A stretch of DNA of 64,000 nt from Tragulus kanchil (GCA_022376925.1 JAIOJX010000026.1:255065330-255129329); one strand, 5' to 3'. Shown: positions 11,717 through 25,087, counted from the first letter of the stretch. The notes: a model not told the origin generated them from the letters alone. Numbers and translations: made by a program.

Positions 11717-13063
11717 TTTGTCAGTTTATTTTGGACTTCAAGGGTTTTCTAATGTTTATTCTCACCACTATTTAGAGATAGGAGGTTTTTATCCCCACAA
11801 ACAGAAGAACTTTAGAGAATAATTCTACTTTTCTGCCTAGCCACTTTCTTTCACGATTCAGTTTAAATTGTTACCATCTGGGACTAAAAGAAGAGTCAAT
11901 AACCAGGTTATGCCTCTTAACTCCCAATTCAGTGGTCTTTACACTAGGATATGCTACATATCAATTCTATGGAATTAGATCTGTCCCATCAGTTTAAATA
12001 TAAGGATCAGTGAATAAGAATATTATACAAATTAGTAATATTCATGTATAATCAATACTATATAATAGTTACATACATGTAGCATACTGTTCTGAGCATA
12101 TAGAGTTGATATTGCTCACCTTGTAGTAATAGGACATATCTGGGAACAAAGTGCTTTTTCAGATGCAATGTATTACTCTTCAGTAATTTATACATCTTGG
12201 TCACCTTTACTGATGCTGATGAAGTGGTGGGCCTTTTATCCATCATTGAGATGCACCCTGTAATCCTAAAACAAAATTTGGCCTTTTTCTCCCAGCTAAT
12301 TGGTTATTACAGCATTTGAACCCACATCCTTGTCTTAATTGACATAATGTTTCTCACTTGTATTATGTGGCTTAGATATTTGATCTTAAAATATCACTGC
12401 AGGAGAAGATAAAAATGTGGAGATATGAAAAAGTCTGTGAAAATGAGGCTATTAGAATGTTATTTATGTGTTCAGTATGTCTAGTAGTCAAAGCAAAACA
12501 CAGCAATCATTTGTTTGGGAGAGTTGAGGTACAGAGTTTATCAATGTCATCCCATCGATGGCACGAGAAGAAAGGTCTTATGCAGTCAGTGGTTGGAATT
12601 AAAGACCACTTCACCACAATGAGAAAATTTGTTGAAAATGATGATGTGTGAGATGAAATGATCATTTCCTTTTTGACAATTATGAAGTTAGGATAGATAG
12701 TGTGGGAGGTGTAAGGGTTACAAAGAGGATTAGGTGTAAGAATAATAAGGCAGAGTGGGAGGATAGCTTTTAGTGCAGATGGTAATGTAATATATTGTGG
12801 CTGTATATTGTGGGGCGCATTAAAATTAGCTAAAGAGACACTTATAAAGCTGATGAAAATGAACCTTTTTCAAATTATCTGTATGAAGAGTAGATATTAC
12901 TCTTTAATCAAATTTAGGAATTGTTGACTCATTTATGAAATAAAACACATTTTGACCATATTAACAAAATGAGTGGGTGTAATAGAGATTTGTAGAAGCC
13001 TAAGTGAAGTGTCTGTACCTGTTTTGAGTAAATCTGTATAAGTAGTAAAGGCCTAAGCATTGT
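11717..13063. other. Unrecognised stretch
   Basis: AT-rich sequence with scattered short open frames. The plus-strand frame at 12415-12651 encodes 78 residues without a motif I recognise. Nothing supports a gene here. Confidence 0.4.
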
Positions 13064-15112
13064 ACTTCAGTCTTTTAGTAAGCATTTCTTGGGATAGCTT
13101 GGCCTTAAAAAACCCCAACAAAACAGATTGTTAAGAAAATTGGGTAGAGTGCAGAAGAAAGTGCAGTTTTCTTGACTAAACTGGCATTGACACTATAGCA
13201 TAGGGAGTTATACATTAGAAAATTTCTCCTATAACTTTAATAATTTTGTAATATACCTGTACTGCCTATAAACTATTGCTCCATTTTAAGAAGTCCGAGT
13301 GATCCACACGTATTGTTGCTGATAAAGCATGCTTTGGCAATGTGTTTATTCCCAGAAGCATCTAATAATAAAATATTAGGAAGGATAGCTTTCTGCTGAA
13401 ATTCGAGTCCACTCTCCTGTGGGGAGCATATCTGTACCCAAGAGGACTGCCTGGTGCCTTAACAAAGTAGGCACTCAATAATGTTTATTGAACAAATGTG
13501 TGAATGAATGAGAATTGCACACAATGGGTAATCTCATAAAACAAGCTAGCAAGAACCATGCAAGTGAAGTCATTTGAGGGCTATTAGGAAGGCCATTCTG
13601 CTCCAATTCATTGTCCTGATGATGTTTGTTATATTTATCATATTGTCTAAAATTGCATATTTGAGGTTCTTTCTGTTGATGTAAGGCACTGCTTTGTGTA
13701 AGATTTCTTATGAAAATGAAAGAAGTCAGAAAAAGGTAATAAATTATCTATAACACAGCACAGCACGCATATTTATACTTTAGAAAATTTATCCCTCATA
13801 AACTGAAGGAGAGTAATAAGGGTGAAGTTAGGGGTTTGACCAGGGGGATGGAAAGATAGCAGGAGTGTTTTTTCGTGGGGAGAAGAAAGGAATTTCCTAA
13901 CAGGTCTGGTCATATTTGTTGCTTTAGGTAGGTGGTATGAAAATTTGTCATTGATGGGAAGAGAAAGAGTGAAAAAAAAAATTGAAGAGAAAGATATACT
14001 TTGGTACTTTTATATTAGAGAGGAATCCAAGAAGGTAAGTGCCTATGGATTTATACAATCTGAGAAAAATGGCCACAGTAAAATTCTACTTCAGTCTTCT
14101 AGTAAGCATTTCTTGGGATAGCTTGGCCTTAAAAAACCCCAACAAAACAGATTGTTAAGAAAATTGGGTAGAGTGCAGAAGAAAGTGCAGTTTTCTTGAC
14201 TAAACTGGCATTGACACTATAGCATAGGGAGTTATACATTAGAAAATTTCTCCTATAACTTTAATAATTTTGTAATATACCTGTACTGCCTATAAACTAT
14301 TGCTCCATTTTAAGAAGTCCGAGTGATCCACACGTATTGTTGCTGATAAAGCATGCTTTGGCAATGTGTTTATTCCCAGAAGCATCTAATAATAAAATAT
14401 TAGGAAGGATAGCTTTCTGCTGAAATTCGAGTCCACTCTCCTGTGGGGAGCATATCTGTACCCAAGAGGACTGCCTGGTGCCTTAACAAAGTAGGCACTC
14501 AATAATGTTTATTGAACAAATGTGTGAATGAATGAGAATTGCACACAATGGGTAATCTCATAAAACAAGCTAGCAAGAACCATGCAAGTGAAGTCATTTG
14601 AGGGCTATTAGGAAGGCCATTCTGCTCCAATTCATTGTCCTGATGATGTTTGTTATATTTATCATATTGTCTAAAATTGCATATTTGAGGTTCTTTCTGT
14701 TGATGTAAGGCACTGCTTTGTGTAAGATTTCTTATGAAAATGAAAGAAGTCAGAAAAAGGTAATAAATTATCTATAACACAGCACAGCACGCATATTTAT
14801 ACTTTAGAAAATTTATCCCTCATAAACTGAAGGAGAGTAATAAGGGTGAAGTTAGGGGTTTGACCAGGGGGATGGAAAGATAGCAGGAGTGTTTTTTCGT
14901 GGGGAGAAGAAAGGAATTTCCTAACAGGTCTGGTCATATTTGTTGCTTTAGGTAGGTGGTATGAAAATTTGTCATTGATGGGAAGAGAAAGAGTGAAAAA
15001 AAAAATTGAAGAGAAAGATATACTTTGGTACTTTTATATTAGAGAGGAATCCAAGAAGGTAAGTGCCTATGGATTTTTATACAATCTGAGAAAAATGGCC
15101 ACAGTAAAATTC
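13064..15112. repeat. Direct tandem duplication 3, period about 1024 bp
   Basis: Copy 1 is about 13064-14087 and copy 2 about 14088-15112, directly abutting. They are nearly identical; visible differences are a few bases at the left edge and the T-run length near 14050 against 15075. The shared sequence is mostly unique, with one L2 end in each copy. Confidence 0.95.
13400..13515 (+). mobile_element. L2 LINE 3' end, sense (also at about 14424-14540)
   Basis: Ends with the L2 3' signature GTAGGCACTCAATAATGTTT followed by ATTGAAC and GTGAATGAATGAG, preceded by a degraded CTGTACCC...GCCTGGTGCC segment. It appears twice because it lies inside tandem duplication 3. Confidence 0.7.
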
Positions 15113-15344
15113 TTGAATAAGGCTTCATGTTTTATATGATGTGACTTGATACTCTGGCCATAAGAGACTGGTGACCAGAGATTGGTTATTGCCAATCTGA
15201 CTGTCTCCTGGGTATCCTGACTGCAACAGACACTCACTGTTGAGTGGTGATTAGATCAGGCAAGGAGTATGTCTCTCAAGAGTTTTGAATCCTTGACAAA
15301 CAGAAACAGAAGAGGCAAAGGTAGACAAACACTGAGTCATAAGA

Positions 15345-16480
15345 AGTAGTTCATTAAGCAAATACTAAATATTTCTTATGTGCCAGACACTGCTCCAAAA
15401 AGTGTAGAAGATACAGTAGTGAACCAAAGTTTACCTTCATGGACTTATATTCTGGTTGAGGAGATTGGCAATGAATAAATAATAATTATATAATACTATT
15501 TTGGGTAGTAATAAGCACAGAAAGAAAATTAATCAGAGAAGGGAATAGATTCCTTTTTCTAGGTGATCAAGGAAGGCCTCTCTCAGAGGCACAGTTGGCC
15601 CATCATATCCATGGCCTCCACATCCTTGGAGTCAACCAACTGCTGCTGGAAAATGTTCAGGAAAAAAAATCCCAGAACATTTTAAAAGCAAAAATTGAAT
15701 TTGTCACATGCTCATCGATTATTATATGGCATTTCCATTGTATTAGGTATTATCAGTAATCTAGAGATGATTTATAAGGGATTGATTGTGTACATAGATT
15801 ATATGCAAATACTTGTGCTATTTTATTTAAGGGAGTTCACCAGCAGTTTTTGGTATCTGAAGGGATTCTGGAACCAATCCCTTGAGGATACCAAAGTATG
15901 ACTGTAGTTGAATAGGGAGAAATCTACATAATATGAAAGAGAGAGCCATGAAAGCATCTGGGTTAAGAGTATTCAGAGACAGACAACATAGCATGTTGAA
16001 AAAGCTTTGAGGCAGGAGTATGTTTATCACAGGTAAGGAATGACAAGAAGGTGAATGTTGAAGCAGTGGGAGATAAAATATAAGATTGGTAGCTAATGAG
16101 ATTGGGAAGTATAAAATTACATAAAGCCTTACAAACCATGGCAAAACACTTCTGTTTTATTTTAAATGTGATGGGAAGCCAGCAGGCAGTTTTGAACAGG
16201 AAAATTGCGTGATAGGATATGCACTTTAAGAAGAACCTGGGCTACTGTAGGGGAGAATAGACTGGGGGAATAAAGTGGAGATAGGATGATGGGCTAGGAG
16301 GGGCTTGCAGTAGATGATAAGAGAGATGATGGTAGACTGAGATAGAGCATTGGGGAGTGGAGGTCATAATAAGTTGTTGTATTCAAGGTATATTTTGAAT
16401 CTAGAGCAGTCAGGATGTGCTAATGGTTTTGTCATTGTGTATGAGAAAAAGAAGACTGAAGTATGGCTAAAAAAATGGCA
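15345..16480 (-). mobile_element. L2 LINE, antisense, split by a DNA transposon
   Basis: The left part (15345-15591) carries ATGTGCCAGACACTGCTCC and TTCATGGACTTATATTCTGG, the reverse of the L2 3' end. The right part (15905-16480) continues in order with TGAGGCAGGAGTATG, GCCTTACAAACCATGGCAA, GATGGGAAGCCAGCAGGCAG and GAGAATAGACTGGGGG. The two halves read as one L2 element once the insert at 15592-15904 is removed. Confidence 0.75.
15592..15904. mobile_element. Non-autonomous DNA transposon, Tigger/MER2-like
   Basis: Starts CAGTTGGCCCATCATATCCA and ends with an inverted counterpart (CCTTGAGGATACCAAAGTAT then GACTG). Internal landmarks are GTATTAGGTATTATCAGTAA, TCTAGAGATGATTTATAAGG and TATATGCAAATACTTG. 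I recognise the family as a pogo/Tigger-type MITE-like element; the exact name is uncertain. It sits inside the L2 element. Confidence 0.7.
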
Positions 16481-16489
16481 GAATTACTA

Positions 16490-18420
16490 TAAGGCAGGCA
16501 ATACACACTTGAGACAGGAGATCATTCAATGAGCACATTATCAGGGCAGCTATTTGGTTGCTAGAGCTGCTTTAGGGGATTTAAAATTGCTGTTGTATCC
16601 TGAACAACAAGAGCTATTTTTGTACTTCTCGATGTTGTCTGGTTATATAGCAGCTGAGTCAGTTTCCCGAGTTTTCTTTCTCTCCCCTGTATTTTTCCAG
16701 TAAATCTGCATCATATTGGTGCGTCTTTATTTCCTACAACATGAAAGGCTCCAATGTAGCTTTGCTGAACACTCCCCAGATTCACATAAATATTATTGGT
16801 GTTTATAATGCTTTATACAATATCTTGGCAACATTTTTAAGCATTAAGATTTAATCTTAAAAAACCTTGGTTTATTCCTAATGTTTCTTAATAATGGTCT
16901 TAACAGAGCAAAATTGAAACTGTTTGAAAACGTCTGTTTTTCCAAGTATTACCTGAAAAGAGGGGTTCCATGACTTTTTCCAAAATTAGTTGTTTGAATA
17001 GTAGTATATTCAGTACAGCAGAGTACCCTCCTTGAGAACTGGATCTGTATTTGTTCTCTATTATAACATTTAATGCCTTGCCTAACAAACAGAAGTACAA
17101 CAAATCTTATGAAATGAATGCATTGATGTATGCCAATATTCTATCTGTATTGTTTAATTTATATAGAGAGACTATTGTTCTTTTTTCCTGGGGTATTCTG
17201 ACAAGTTTAGTTATTTGGCACAAAACTTTCTTACTCTCAATGCAGTAACTGATTTATAAAGGATATATAACTACAGAGGGTAGATTTCAAGGAGTTGGGC
17301 CAGAGACTTACTTATTTTGGCTTGAAATGTAGATGTCATTTGTTTACTTAAGCTACCCCCACCAAAATTCTGTGTGTTACATAAAAATAAGCCTGACTAG
17401 AATAAGAAGAGGTTATTTTTGTTAACATCTGGTGTGCCCATTATTATTAGCACTGCTAATCCAAGAGCTTAATCATTGGCATGATACCTGTATCACCACC
17501 AGATGCAAGCTTTCTGAATCTAACAGTAAATAAATGATCTTGAATAATTTTAAAAGGAAACAAAAATGTAAACATTTTCCCCTCAAAGCTATCTTATTGG
17601 TTCAAAGCTAGCCCATTTATAAATGAATATTTAAAAAATGTGCCATTGTGTTTCTAAATTACAGTTTTCCTTTCATATAAAACAAAAATAGACATCCGTG
17701 AATAGTAGTTGTTATGAAAACAGAATTTTAGTGGATGTATCAACATAACAACAGGAAGATTTTTCAGACAAATTCAATCCTCAAGACAAGAAACTAACTT
17801 TTGTTTAAAATGGAAATCTACCATCAGCCACATCTGTCAATGAGGTGTTTTGTAGACAGGCTTGGGATAAAGTAGGTTGTGAATATTCAAATTGAACTTG
17901 TAAAGGTATAGTGAATTAAGAATATAAAGGCTATTTGCAGTTGGTCCACAATTTTTCTGCTCATTATTTAATTCTGCTAGTAGAACAAAGAGATATGTCA
18001 TAGGCAGGAAGGCTTTCTTCTTATATCAGGCCCAAAAGGTTAGATTATAAGATTGCAAATTTTCTTAAGTCATTATAACTATCATATTACACTTTACATA
18101 ATTTAAGAGTCATTTACATGATTAGTTTGTACTTTTATTACTTGGGAGCAATAAATTTCATGTTGCTACCTCTTACTATTGTAATATTCTTTAAAAAAAA
18201 ATCAATCATTCGTTGTTGCCATGAATGGAAAGGTCTAGACCATCTTATAGTCTCCCTCCTTTCTGAGTCTTGGCGGTAAGTTTAGTACTTTGTACTAACT
18301 TTGAAATCTTATATAGGTTACCAGTTTCTTATCTCGAGAAATATTACCATAAGCAAAGTTGGTGTTACTGACTTACTGTCACTTGGACATGGTCATTGAG
18401 CATTTTTCTCTCTCTCCATT
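16490..18420. other. Unrecognised stretch
   Basis: Almost 2 kb, AT-rich and without duplication, in which I see no gene, RNA or repeat family that I can name. Short open frames at 16900-17103 (minus) and 17051-17248 (plus) overlap and show no motif. Confidence 0.4.
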
Positions 18421-18424
18421 TTGT

Positions 18425-21235
18425 TATGACAAAATAGGTAATATAAAATTCAGCATTTTAAACACTTTAGTGTTTAATTGGACTTTAATGTCCAATTACG
18501 TTATATTTAGTACATTCGCAAGGATGCACAACTATCATTACTCGCTAGTTTCAGAATATTTTCATTACGCCAACAAGAAACCCCATACTATTCCACAGTC
18601 GCTCCTCATTTCTCTCTTCCCATAAGCTCTGACAAACACTAATTTGCTGTATGCCCTATGGATTTGCCTATTCTGGATATTTCATATAAATGGAACCATA
18701 TAATGTATGGCCTTTTATGTTTGACTTCTGTCATCACTTCTTACATTTGTTTTCTATGTCATATTTTTTGTTTCTCAGTTCCTCCATTATCACTTTCTTT
18801 TGTGTTTAATTGATTTTTCCTGGTATACCATTTTATTTCCTTTCTTACTTCTTTTTTTTTTTTTCTATATATTTTCAGTCATTTTCTTAGTGTTTACCAT
18901 GGGGATTAAAATTTGTAACAGTCTTATTTGAATGGTTACCAGCTTATTTTCAGTAGTACACAACAACTCTGCTATAACACAGTTCCATCTCCGTTCATGT
19001 TTGCACTGTCATATGCCTATGCATTATGTGTCTATTAACATAGGTTTATAATTATTGTTTGATGCATTTCTCTCTTAAATATATTAGAAAAAACAGTAAT
19101 ATGCATAAAATTGTTTTATGAATTTCTCTTTTAAATTATATTACAAACCAAAAATACAGTACCATTAGCTCTTATGTTTGCCCATATAGTACTTTTGCCA
19201 GTGTTCATATTTCTTCATATGATTTTAAGTAACTGTTTAGTGTTCTTTCACTTGAGACTGAGAGACTCCCTTTTAATATTTCTGGGACTGATCAAGGAGC
19301 AATGTACTCCATCATCTGGAAATGTTTTAATTTCTTTTTTATTTTTGAAGGAGAGTTTTGCCAGATACAGAATTGTGGTTAACAGGTTTTTTTTTCCCTT
19401 TCACCACTTTAAATAGATCTTCCCACTGCCTTCTGGCCTCCATGGTTTTTGATGAAGAAATTGGCTGTTAATCTTACTGAGGCTTCCTTATGTATGGCAA
19501 GTTGCTTCTCATCTTAATGCTTTCAAGATACTCTCTCTTCCTTTGTCATTTGACAGTTTGATAATAATATGTCTTAGTATGAATCTCTTTGAGTTCGTGT
19601 TATTTGGTGCTTATTGAACTTCTTAGAAGTGTAGACTCATGTCTTTCGTCAAATTTGTGACATTTTCGGCCATTATTTTTAAAAATTTTCTTCCTCTCTT
19701 CTCCTTCTGACACTGCTATTTTGTGTATATATTGGTATGCTTTGTGTACCCCACAAATCTTTTAGATGCTATTTGTTCTTTTCATTCCTTTTACTTCTAC
19801 TTCTCACAGTATAATTTAAATTGCTCATCTTTTGGCTTACTGATTCTTCCTTCTGCTTGCTCATATCTTCTGTTGAACTTCTCCTGAACTCAGTTAGAGA
19901 AGTTCAAAGTTCTCTTGAGTTCAAAAGCTACTGTACTTTTAACACAATATTGTATGAATTGTTTAACTATTGTACTGTAACAGCTCTAGACTTTCTATTT
20001 GATTCCTTTTTATTATTTTTATCTCCTTTTTTTATACTCACCACTGAATCATATGTCATTCTTCTGAGTTCTTTTAGTTTTTTTGTTCTGTGTTTCCTTT
20101 AGTTGTTCAGCATAAGTAAAACAGTTAACTCAAAATTATGTATATTAATAGTAAGTCTAGTATCTATGTTTCCTCAGGAATGATTTCTTTCAGTTTCTTT
20201 TTTGTTCTTGTGAATGGGCCATACTTTCTTGTTTATTTGTATGTGTTTAGTCCTGAACATTTTGAATATTGTGATATGATGACTCTAGAAGAAAACCTCC
20301 TTCCTCCCTTGGGATTGCTACTATTGCCTTTTTTAAATATACATATACTTTTTTTTGTTTTTTGCCTTTAAGTCATCATTTGCTTTCATCCATCTTTATG
20401 CTTTGGCATGTGTGGGCTTCCCATTGCAGTGGCCTCTCTCTTTGCAGAGCACTGGCTCTGGGTGTACACGCTCCAGAGCGCTGGCTGGTAATTGGGCACA
20501 CCAGCCCAGCTTTTCTGCGGCATGTGGGATCTTCCCTGGCCAGGGATCAAACTGACAACCGCCACATTGAAAGGCGAACTCTGGACCACCAGGGAAGTCC
20601 CTGTTACTGCTTTTTTGAAGGCTGCAATCATCTCCTTAATGTTTTTCCAAACCAGTTTTGCAAAAAAAATGCAAGATCTTGTCACGCACAATCTTGAAGT
20701 CTGTCTTTCATTATCTCCACGATCAGTCAGTGATCTAGCAGAGACTTTCTTCAAAGCTTGGATTCAATAAGAAAAGAAACACAAATATGTACTGACCTTA
20801 AATTCTTTTGACAGACACTTCTTGGGAAGCTGCTTTAGGTTGATGGGACTGAAATACTAGCCAACCTCTGCCATGGTCCCCTGGGAGGGTACTACCAGGC
20901 AGATAAAAACACCACAATTTTTGGAGGACAGGATCCCTATTGCCTTCCTTTGCACCAAGAATGTGGGCTGCTAGTCCCATGGCTACCTGTTTTATGGTGG
21001 ATGGATGGATAATAGGAGCTGCTGTGCAAAACACTGAAGTTTACAAATATTTATCACCCTCTGTCTTCACCAAGCACTCCTCTGAACACTACAACACTAC
21101 AAGTGTTTGCTTAGACTCTAGAGTTTTCTGATAGTTGATTCTGCCAGCTTTTGCCAGCTAAATAGTTGTCTTCATGGAGGGATTGTTTCCTGGAGCTTCC
21201 TTCTTGTCTATCTTCTGTGACATCACTCTGGACAG
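18425..21235 (-). mobile_element. Old L1/HAL1-like element, antisense, 3' end through ORF1
   Basis: 18425-18760 resembles an old L1 3' end (CCATAAGCTCTGACAAACAC, ATATAAATGGAACCATATAA). 19420-20335 follows an ORF1-type order in reverse: TTGATGAAGAAATTGGCTGT, AGTTTGATAATAATATGTCT, GATTCTTCCTTCTGCTTGCTC, then GTGAATGGGCCATACTTTC. No ORF2 lies between 3' end and ORF1, which is the HAL1 arrangement. 20603-21235 may be its 5' part. Heavily mutated; split by a SINE at 20336-20602. Confidence 0.6.
20336..20602 (-). mobile_element. tRNA-Glu-derived SINE, short form, antisense, diverged
   Basis: Same family as the other short copies but with more changes, including loss of part of the B-box region (about 20555-20580). 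The flanks CTATTGCCTTTTTT and GTTACTGCTTTTTT are an imperfect target repeat, so this is one of the older copies. Confidence 0.8.
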
Positions 21236-21300
21236 TGTTTTAAAATTCACTGTATTAACTTTCTCTTACTTGCTGCATTTGGATCATTTACACTTTATGT

Positions 21301-21522
21301 AGGGCTTCCCAGGTGCTGCAAATCATAAAAGTTCTATCTGCCAATCCAGGAGATGCAAGAGATGGGAGTGTGATTCCTAGATCAGGAAGATCCTCTGATG
21401 TAGGAAATGGAAACCCACTCCAGTATTCTTGTCTGAAAAATTCCATGGATAGAAGAGCCTGGCAGGCTACAGTCCATGAAGTCGCAAAGAGTTGGATATG
21501 ACTGAATGCCTGAGCATGCAGG
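21301..21522 (+). mobile_element. Bov-tA SINE, sense (copied at 22396-22617)
   Basis: A tRNA-Glu-type head (GGGCTTCCCAGGTGCTGC) is joined to a single Bov-A unit (AACCCACTCCAGTATTCTTG, then AGCCTGGCAGGCTACAGTCC). Target repeats TACACTTTATGT (21289-21300) and TACACTTAATGT (21523-21534) flank it. Confidence 0.9.
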
Positions 21523-21577
21523 TACACTTAATGTGATTATTGATATGATCTGCTTTTTTTGTTTGTTATTCTTTCTT

Positions 21578-21856
21578 TTTAAGAAACACTTTTTGGGGTC
21601 TCTTTTATTGGTTTTGTATTTATTTATTTTTCATCTATCTTTTATTCTTTGGCCTGTGTGGGCCTCCCATTGCAGTGGCCTCTGTTGTTGCAGATCTCGG
21701 GCTCTGGGCACATGCACTCCAGAGTGCTGACTTGTAATTGGACACACCAGTTTAGCCATTCTGTGGCATGTGGGATCTTCCCAGGTCAGAGATCAAACTG
21801 GTGCCCTCTGCACTGCAAGGCGGACTTTTTATCCACTGGACCATCGGGGAAGCCCT
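21578..21856 (-). mobile_element. tRNA-Glu-derived SINE, antisense (copied at about 22673-22951)
   Basis: The body CTTTGGCCTGTGTGGGCC and the reversed head GGACCATCGGGGAAGCCC are clear. The 3' end is degraded. The left flank TGTTATTCTTTCTTT and right flank TTGTTCTTTCTTTC are similar and may be target repeats. Confidence 0.8.
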
Positions 21857-21869
21857 TGTTCTTTCTTTC

Positions 21870-23530
21870 TTCATTATTTTGTTTCATTTTTCTTGCTTTT
21901 GTGGATTGTCATTAGAATTATTTAGAATTTCATTTTAACCTATTTTTAGAATTTTAAAATGTGTTTCTCTGTATATATTTTAAAATAGTTGTTCTAAGCA
22001 TTACATTATGTGTACATAACTTATTGTTGTCAACATTTATTTCCATTTAGGTCTGTTATACTCCCCCTCTATAACATAATTGTTCTCAATATTTTCCTTT
22101 ATATATATTGATAATTACATCAAGCAATGTTATAATTTTTTCTTAAACTGCCTAGCAATCTAGAAAACTCAAGAGGAGAATAGTCTATTATGTCCACCCA
22201 TAGTTTTGCTCTTTCTGCATTCATTCTTTCTTAATTCTGTATATTCAGCATTTCCTTCTTTTATAATTTCCTGTCTATTTGAAGAATTTCTTCCCATTAT
22301 GTCCTACTTTTTCCCTTTTTTGTTTTGTTCTTTTCTAAAATTCACTGTATTAACTTTCTCTTACTTGCTGCATTTGGATCATTTACACTTTATGTAGGGC
22401 TTCCCAGGTGCTGCAAATCATAAAAGTTCTATCTGCCAATCCAGGAGATGCAAGAGATGGGAGTGTGATTCCTAGATCAGGAAGATCCTCTGATGTAGGA
22501 AATGGAAACCCACTCCAGTATTCTTGTCTGAAAAATTCCATGGATAGAAGAGCCTGGCAGGCTACAGTCCATGAAGTCGCAAAGAGTTGGATATGACTGA
22601 ATGCCTGAGCATGCAGGTACACTTAATGTGATTATTGATATGATCTGCTTTTTTTGTTTGTTATTCTTTCTTTTTAAGAAACACTTTTTGGGGTCTCTTT
22701 TATTGGTTTTGTATTTATTTATTTTTCATCTATCTTTTATTCTTTGGCCTGTGTGGGCCTCCCATTGCAGTGGCCTCTGTTGTTGCAGATCTCGGGCTCT
22801 GGGCACATGCACTCCAGAGTGCTGACTTGTAATTGGACACACCAGTTTAGCCATTCTGTGGCATGTGGGATCTTCCCAGGTCAGAGATCAAACTGGTGCC
22901 CTCTGCACTGCAAGGCGGACTTTTTATCCACTGGACCATCGGGGAAGCCCTTGTTCTTTCTTTCTTCATTATTTTGTTTCATTTTTCTTGCTTTTGTGGA
23001 TTGTCATTAGAATTATTTAGAATTTCATTTTAACCTATTTTTAGAATTTTAAAATGTGTTTCTCTGTATATATTTTAAAATAGTTGTTCTAAGCATTACA
23101 TTATGTGTACATAACTTATTGTTGTCAACATTTATTTCCATTTAGGTCTGTTATACTCCCCCTCTATAACATAATTGTTCTCAATATTTTCCTTTATATA
23201 TATTGATAATTACATCAAGCAATGTTATAATTTTTTCTTAAACTGCCTAGCAATCTAGAAAACTCAAGAGGAGAATAGTCTATTATGTCCACCCATAGTT
23301 TTGCTCTTTCTGCATTCATTCTTTCTTAATTCTGTATATTCAGCATTTCCTTCTTTTATAATTTCCTGTCTATTTGAAGAATTTCTCTTAGCCACTCATT
23401 TTTTTTTTTGAGTAGGTCTTCTGGAGACAGATTTTCTTACATTTTTTCATTTGAAAAATGTCTTGATTTTCCCTTAATTCCTGGAGGATATTATAACTGA
23501 GTATAAGATCCTGGGTTGACAAGATTTTCT
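21870..23530 (-). mobile_element. Old L1/HAL1 remnants between the SINEs, antisense
   Basis: At 21925-22080 (and its copy) the sequence around TTCTAAGCATTACATTATG resembles an old L1 region. After the duplication, 23400-23520 continues with CTTGATTTTCCCTTAATTCC and AGATCCTGGGTTGACA, typical of antisense ORF1. Weak matches only. Confidence 0.45.
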
Positions 23531-23984
23531 ATAAAACTAAAATCATTCTAAAAAGCCTATTAAAAAAGAAAAGGACACGAGATGGATTTTAAACCAAAGA
23601 ATTACTTTGAAAAGTGTTAATTGGAGAGCAATGCTTAAATATTTATTCTGTCTTTCCTTTATGAACTATATTTCAGGGCCACTAAATTAAAAGAGAAGGT
23701 CCTATTTTTTAAAAAAAATAATGCTTAAGTTAGAAGAGAAAGCTCTGTTTTTCAAAATAATGATGTATATTTGAAATAAAAGCTAAAATTGGAAAACTAC
23801 CATTTCACAATTCCTAATGAAATTATTATTTCAGGCAGTAAGTATTAATTGGTGTTGAAACTATTAGATGAATGGTTAAAATGAGCTGGACATTTGAATT
23901 GTACTAAAGTAATACCACAGAGATTCCCTTTGAAAAAGGGGAGGGACAATATACGGTAGATGAATAGCATTGTAATCACCCAAT

Positions 23985-24085
23985 ACATGTGTGCTCAGTC
24001 ATGTCTGACTCTTTGTGACCCCATGGACTGTAGCCCACCATGGAATTTTCTAGGCAAGAATACTGGAGTGGGTAGCCATTTCCTA
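23985..24085 (-). mobile_element. Lone Bov-A unit, antisense
   Basis: TGTGCTCAGTCATGTCTGAC, GTGACCCCATGGACTGTAGC and AAGAATACTGGAGTGGGTAG are the reversed Bov-A unit. There is no tRNA head and no second unit. Confidence 0.8.
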
Positions 24086-24411
24086 TTTCATGTCACCACC
24101 CTAATGTCGCTTAAAAGTAGTTTTTCTTTTCTTAAAGGCAAAACTAAAGATAACATGGTTTAGGGATTCATATACAAGTAGATAAATTTTTTTTTTTTTT
24201 TAGATAAAACTTTTTTAAACAAAGGGATGATGACATTCAGGGAGGCAGAGGAGTAGGATCAGAGAGGAACCTGGAGAGAATGCTATTGATAGTTTTCCTA
24301 TTTTAAAAACATATGGTGTGTTCATGTATTATTTTGTATGTATCATGTACCAAATATTTTGTAGTGAAAATTAAGAAAAATTTATGAAATACCTCCAGTG
24401 AGTGCTAGGTT

Positions 24412-24763
24412 TCAGTATTTTATTTATTTATGTATTTATTTATGGCCATTCTGGGTTTTCACTGCTGGTGTGGGCTCCTTTCTACCTGCAGGGAGCTGGG
24501 GCCACTCTCCAGTTGAGGTGAGCAGGCTTCTTGCTGCAGTGATCTCTCCTGTGGATTTCAGCCTGCATGGTGCATGGGCTTCAATAGTTGTGGCACATGG
24601 TCTCAATAGCCGTGGCTCTAAGGCTCTAGAGCACAGGCTCAATAGTTGTGGCTCACAGGCTCAGTTGCTTCTGCAGCATGTGGGATCCTCCCGGATCAGG
24701 GATTGAACCCGTATCTCCTGCATTGGCAGGTGAACTCTTCATCACAGAGCTACCAGGGAAGCC
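24412..24763 (-). mobile_element. CHR-type tRNA-Glu SINE with repetitive body, antisense
   Basis: Classic artiodactyl CHR/Bov-tA3-type body in reverse, with repeated AATAGTTGTGGC phrases and the head AGCTACCAGGGAAGCCC. B-box region GGGATTGAACCC. The flanks CTAGGTTTCA and CTAGGTTACA look like a target repeat. It is a different body from the SINE family that dominates the window. Confidence 0.85.
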
Positions 24764-25087
24764 CTAGGTTACATTCTTAAGTAAAATTATTTATTCTTGA
24801 GAATGAAAAATAGTATTTTGCCCTTTATATTGCTTTTTCTTGATGGTGAAAGTAGTTTAATAGCTGAAGAGCTGAGATGGCACTATTTTTAATAGGTCTT
24901 TCTTTGTAAAAAAAGAAAAAAAGTTCTGTTTCTCCATCTGGATAGCCTAATATGTATTTCCTAGTTTCTTTTTGCCAACCCATCTAAAATGGCATGATCT
25001 CTGAGAGGCTGCACCTAACCTAAATCTTTTAATGGTTACTGAAGTGAACCTTGGTATAGACTTCATTTTGATAGGGACAGAATAGAA

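Larger units (their letters stand above)
21241..23386. repeat. Direct tandem duplication 4, period about 1095 bp
   Basis: Copy 1 is about 21241-22291 and copy 2 about 22336-23386, separated by 44 bp of T-rich sequence. I see no base difference between the copies. Each contains one Bov-tA and one antisense tRNA-Glu SINE with the same flanks, so the SINEs were copied with the block. Confidence 0.95.

Noticed and set aside
12415..12651. Plus-strand 78-codon frame
   Set aside because: Does not match a domain I know and there are no flanking exons. Length is within chance expectation for this window.
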